Of a DNA stretch of 40,900 nt, positions 38,866 through 40,900 are shown in pieces (position 1 is the stretch's first letter; each line of letters starts with the position of its first letter). Source of the stretch: Westiellopsis prolifica IICB1 (lineage in GTDB: Bacteria > Cyanobacteriota > Cyanobacteriia > Cyanobacteriales > Nostocaceae). Below the pieces are notes generated by a model. It saw only the letters and a program-made list of their open reading frames with translations. It was not told the origin of the DNA and ran no database searches. The translations under genes were made by a program, and so were the position numbers. The stretch covers positions 2,453,785 to 2,494,684 of the forward strand of contig NZ_NAPS01000002.1 in the NCBI RefSeq assembly GCF_004323185.1, written 5' to 3'.

Positions 38866-39113
38866 ATCAAATCAAACTGCGATTTCAATCGCAGGCGTTT
38901 TTTTGAACATTTGCGATGCTCCGTTTCTTGTTTCAACCTTGGAGTTTCAAGCTCTGAACTCGAAGTTTCTCGTTTCAAACCTCAATCATAGAGAATTTCA
39001 ACAAGCGATCGCACAAATCTCAGAGTGTAAAGCACCCTGAGATTAATCACCCACAACTGGGTTATTGAAGTTTGTAGTAAGTACCAAGCGTGCTGACTAC
39101 AAACTTATCAAAA

Positions 39114-40829
39114 TTAATAATGATTACCAGCTTTGCGGTGATGCATCGCTGTCACGGTATCCGATTGTAATAACTTACCATTGTCAACGATCGCATACAC
39201 AACCCAATGGTCGCCGCATTCCATGCGTTTGTTAACTGAACATTCCAGATAAGCGATTGAGTCGGTGATGATTGCACAACCGTTATCTGCAACTGCTGTG
39301 GAAAAGTCCTTAAATCTATCTTCTCCGGGAGCAAAGTTTTTGCGGAAGTGTTTCATATAATCTTGGTAATTTTCTTCACCCAAGATATTCAAAACAAATT
39401 TACCACCTGTATGCATGATCGATTCCACCGCTCTTTCTTTGGCGATCGCCACAGTAATTCCCGGTGGATTAAAAGTTGCTTGTGATACCCAAGCACCCAA
39501 CATTCCCGTAGAAACTTCACCTTGTTTGGCTGTGACGACGCAAACAGAACCAACAATCCGCCCAACAGCTTGTTCCATCTGGCTTGCAGCAGCTTGAGTC
39601 AAACGTGGTTTTTTCGCTTTTCTCAGGGTTTGGGCAAAATCTGTCGCCATTTCTTCACATTCTTTGAGCATCACATCCGTAGGTTTAAATCTTGCTTTTA
39701 AAGTTTCAAACCCAAATCGATAACCAGCATCTTTAAGCTTACCTTCAATTAAATCAAAAGCCTCGCCACTCCAACCATAGGAACCAAAGACACCAGCTAA
39801 TTTACTGTTGTCACCAACGGCGAGAACAATACCCAAAGCTGTGTGAATCGGTGTAGGTGCATTCCCACCAATCGTCGGAGAACCGATAATAAAACCATCA
39901 CATTTTTCAATTGCGGCGCGAATTTCATCAGGTTCAGCAAATTCGCAGTTAATGGATTCGACAGCGACTCCACCTTTGGTAAGTCCCAAAGCAAAAGCTT
40001 GTGCCAGAGTTGCTGTGTTACCATAAGCTGAAGCATAAAGCAAGGCAACGGAAATCTCACGTTCAGTTTGTGACTTGCTCCAAATTTCGTAGGCTTTGGC
40101 TAGTTCCAACAAACCATAGCGAATTAATGGCCCGTGGATAGTAGCATACATTCTCACTTGCAACTCTGATAATTTTTCCAAAGCGGCTTGCACGTGAGTA
40201 GCATGGGGAGCCATCAAACAGTCAAAATAGTAGCGCTGGTCTTCTTTAAGGAGATCCCAATCTTCATCAAAGACTTCATCACCGCACAAATGCGCCCCAA
40301 ATAGCTTATTCGAGTAGAGAATTTGGGTTTGTTCGTCGTAAGTGCAGAGTCCTGTCGGCCAGCGTGGACTGGGAATTGGAAAGAATCTCAAAATATGACC
40401 CTTACCCAAATCCAGAGTTTCTTTCCCCCGCATGGAAATAATTTTCAGTTCGCGATTCGGGAAAGCTGCGCGTAAATTTGCAGCACAGGGAAGCGAACAA
40501 ACAAAAGTCAGTTTGGGAACTAAATCTAAAAGTGCTTTGATTGTGGCAACGCGGTTAGGATTAAAATGACCAAGAATCACATAATCCAACCGTTCCCAAT
40601 CATTCAAACACTGCCTGAGTGCATCTAAATAAATTAAACTAAAAGTCTCCGGTGGTGGATCAATAACTGCAACTTTCTCACCACTAATTACATAAGAATT
40701 AGAGGTTGTACCTCTAGCTAGCGCGTATTCAATTTCAAACCGCAGGCGTGTCCAACTGCGCGCGCGCAGCACAGTTGTATTTGTCGCAATTGGTAAAACC
40801 TGCACATCGCGAGGATTAGGATTGGTCAT
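39114..40829 (-). CDS. flv1: Flavodiiron protein, class C, Flv1-like
   Basis: 571 residues with three parts: beta-lactamase-like domain (about 1-250), flavodoxin domain (about 260-400, VALLYASAYGNTATLAQAFA), and flavin reductase domain (about 415-571, VGSVCVVTAKQGEVSTGMLG). Class C proteins of cyanobacteria reduce O2 to water with electrons from photosystem I, usually as Flv1/Flv3 pairs. The canonical iron-ligand sites are replaced: LGHFNPNRV instead of H-x-E-x-D-H, RWP where H is expected, and SNKLFG where D is expected; only the last His (TIHGPLIRYG) remains. This basic-residue pattern is that of Flv1-type subunits. The flv3 partner is not in the window. Whether this is the vegetative (A) or heterocyst (B) form cannot be told. 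Confidence 0.92.
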   Translation of the reverse strand: MTNPNPRDVQVLPIATNTTVLRARSWTRLRFEIEYALARGTTSNSYVISGEKVAVIDPPPETFSLIYLDALRQCLNDWERLDYVILGHFNPNRVATIKALLDLVPKLTFVCSLPCAANLRAAFPNRELKIISMRGKETLDLGKGHILRFFPIPSPRWPTGLCTYDEQTQILYSNKLFGAHLCGDEVFDEDWDLLKEDQRYYFDCLMAPHATHVQAALEKLSELQVRMYATIHGPLIRYGLLELAKAYEIWSKSQTEREISVALLYASAYGNTATLAQAFALGLTKGGVAVESINCEFAEPDEIRAAIEKCDGFIIGSPTIGGNAPTPIHTALGIVLAVGDNSKLAGVFGSYGWSGEAFDLIEGKLKDAGYRFGFETLKARFKPTDVMLKECEEMATDFAQTLRKAKKPRLTQAAASQMEQAVGRIVGSVCVVTAKQGEVSTGMLGAWVSQATFNPPGITVAIAKERAVESIMHTGGKFVLNILGEENYQDYMKHFRKNFAPGEDRFKDFSTAVADNGCAIITDSIAYLECSVNKRMECGDHWVVYAIVDNGKLLQSDTVTAMHHRKAGNHY

Positions 40830-40866
40830 AGGTATTTACGTGAGGGGAGGGGATTTTTTGGAGATA

Positions 40867-40900
40867 GGGGATCGGGGATCGGGGATCGGGGATCGGGGAT
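40867..40900. repeat. GGGATCG heptamer STRR at window end
   Basis: Five copies of GGGGATC upstream of flv1; the tract continues beyond the window. Same heptamer as 6843-6884. Confidence 0.9.

Larger units (their letters stand above)
38273..39113. other. 840-bp intergenic region rich in inverted repeats
   Basis: It holds a structured segment at 38356-38418, a palindrome AAGTTGTCT-GA-AGACAACTT (38726-38745), a MITE-like element (38755-38865), a copy of the 21-bp repeat seen in the STAND gene (38936-38977), and a stem CTCAG..GTG/CAC..CTGAG near 39018-39042 that may terminate flv1. A frame at 38729-39040 runs through the MITE and is not considered a gene. Confidence 0.5.

Noticed and set aside
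38729-39040. 103-codon plus-strand frame upstream of the flv1 end
   Set aside because: Runs through a MITE-like element, a repeat remnant and a terminator-like stem.

Overview
The window is chromosomal DNA of a filamentous, probably heterocyst-forming cyanobacterium (Nostocales-like). This rests on the gene set: psbA (D1), prk, petH with a phycobilisome-linker domain, a class C flavodiiron protein, CAAD/CURT1, and the fbp-tal-zwf-opcA cluster. It also rests on frequent HIP1 octamers (GCGATCGC), many short tandem heptamer repeats (STRRs) and palindromic mini-elements. No prophage, CRISPR array, rRNA or tRNA was seen. Species cannot be fixed from the sequence alone.

Layout. 1-1992: 3' part of a STAND-type NTPase with a TM segment and TPRs; its NTPase region carries a 13-unit heptad repeat. 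2026-2138: a hairpin mini-element. 2254-9450 (minus strand): fbp, tal, zwf, opcA, then cobB, separated by STRR tracts; this is the oxidative pentose phosphate module plus a corrin amidation enzyme. 9936-11005: an RRM protein and a small unknown protein. 11316-13882 (minus): nrdJ, the B12-dependent ribonucleotide reductase, split by a 263-nt group I intron inside its active-site N-P-C-G-E motif. 13883-14976: AT-rich gap with a strong orphan palindrome. 14977-20762: pentapeptide-repeat protein, CAAD/CURT1 protein, SLH protein, homoserine dehydrogenase, petH. 20763-22066: gap holding an IS605-end-like hairpin and a nested inverted repeat. 22067-31869 (plus): prk, metK, a histidine kinase, amt, an SGNH hydrolase, ispH, psbA. 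32027-36626 (plus): hpnI-like glycosyltransferase, hpnJ-like radical SAM enzyme, then ureC without visible ureA or ureB. 36840-37020: three 63-bp repeats. 37097-38272 (minus): a PLP decarboxylase resembling histidine decarboxylase. 39114-40829 (minus): Flv1-type flavodiiron protein lacking most iron ligands.

How genes fit together. FBPase, transaldolase, G6PDH and OpcA feed NADPH production, and FNR and Flv handle photosynthetic electrons. Prk, D1 and CAAD serve carbon fixation and thylakoids. Amt and urease bring in nitrogen. IspH supplies isoprenoid units, and HpnI/HpnJ modify the hopanoids built from them. MetK makes the SAM that radical SAM enzymes use. CobB serves B12 synthesis, on which NrdJ and probably HpnJ depend.

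The most notable observations are the compact group I intron in nrdJ, three in-frame repeat expansions inside protein genes (STAND NTPase once, cobB twice), and several families of small dispersed palindromic elements. All functional names are by motif recognition without a database search.
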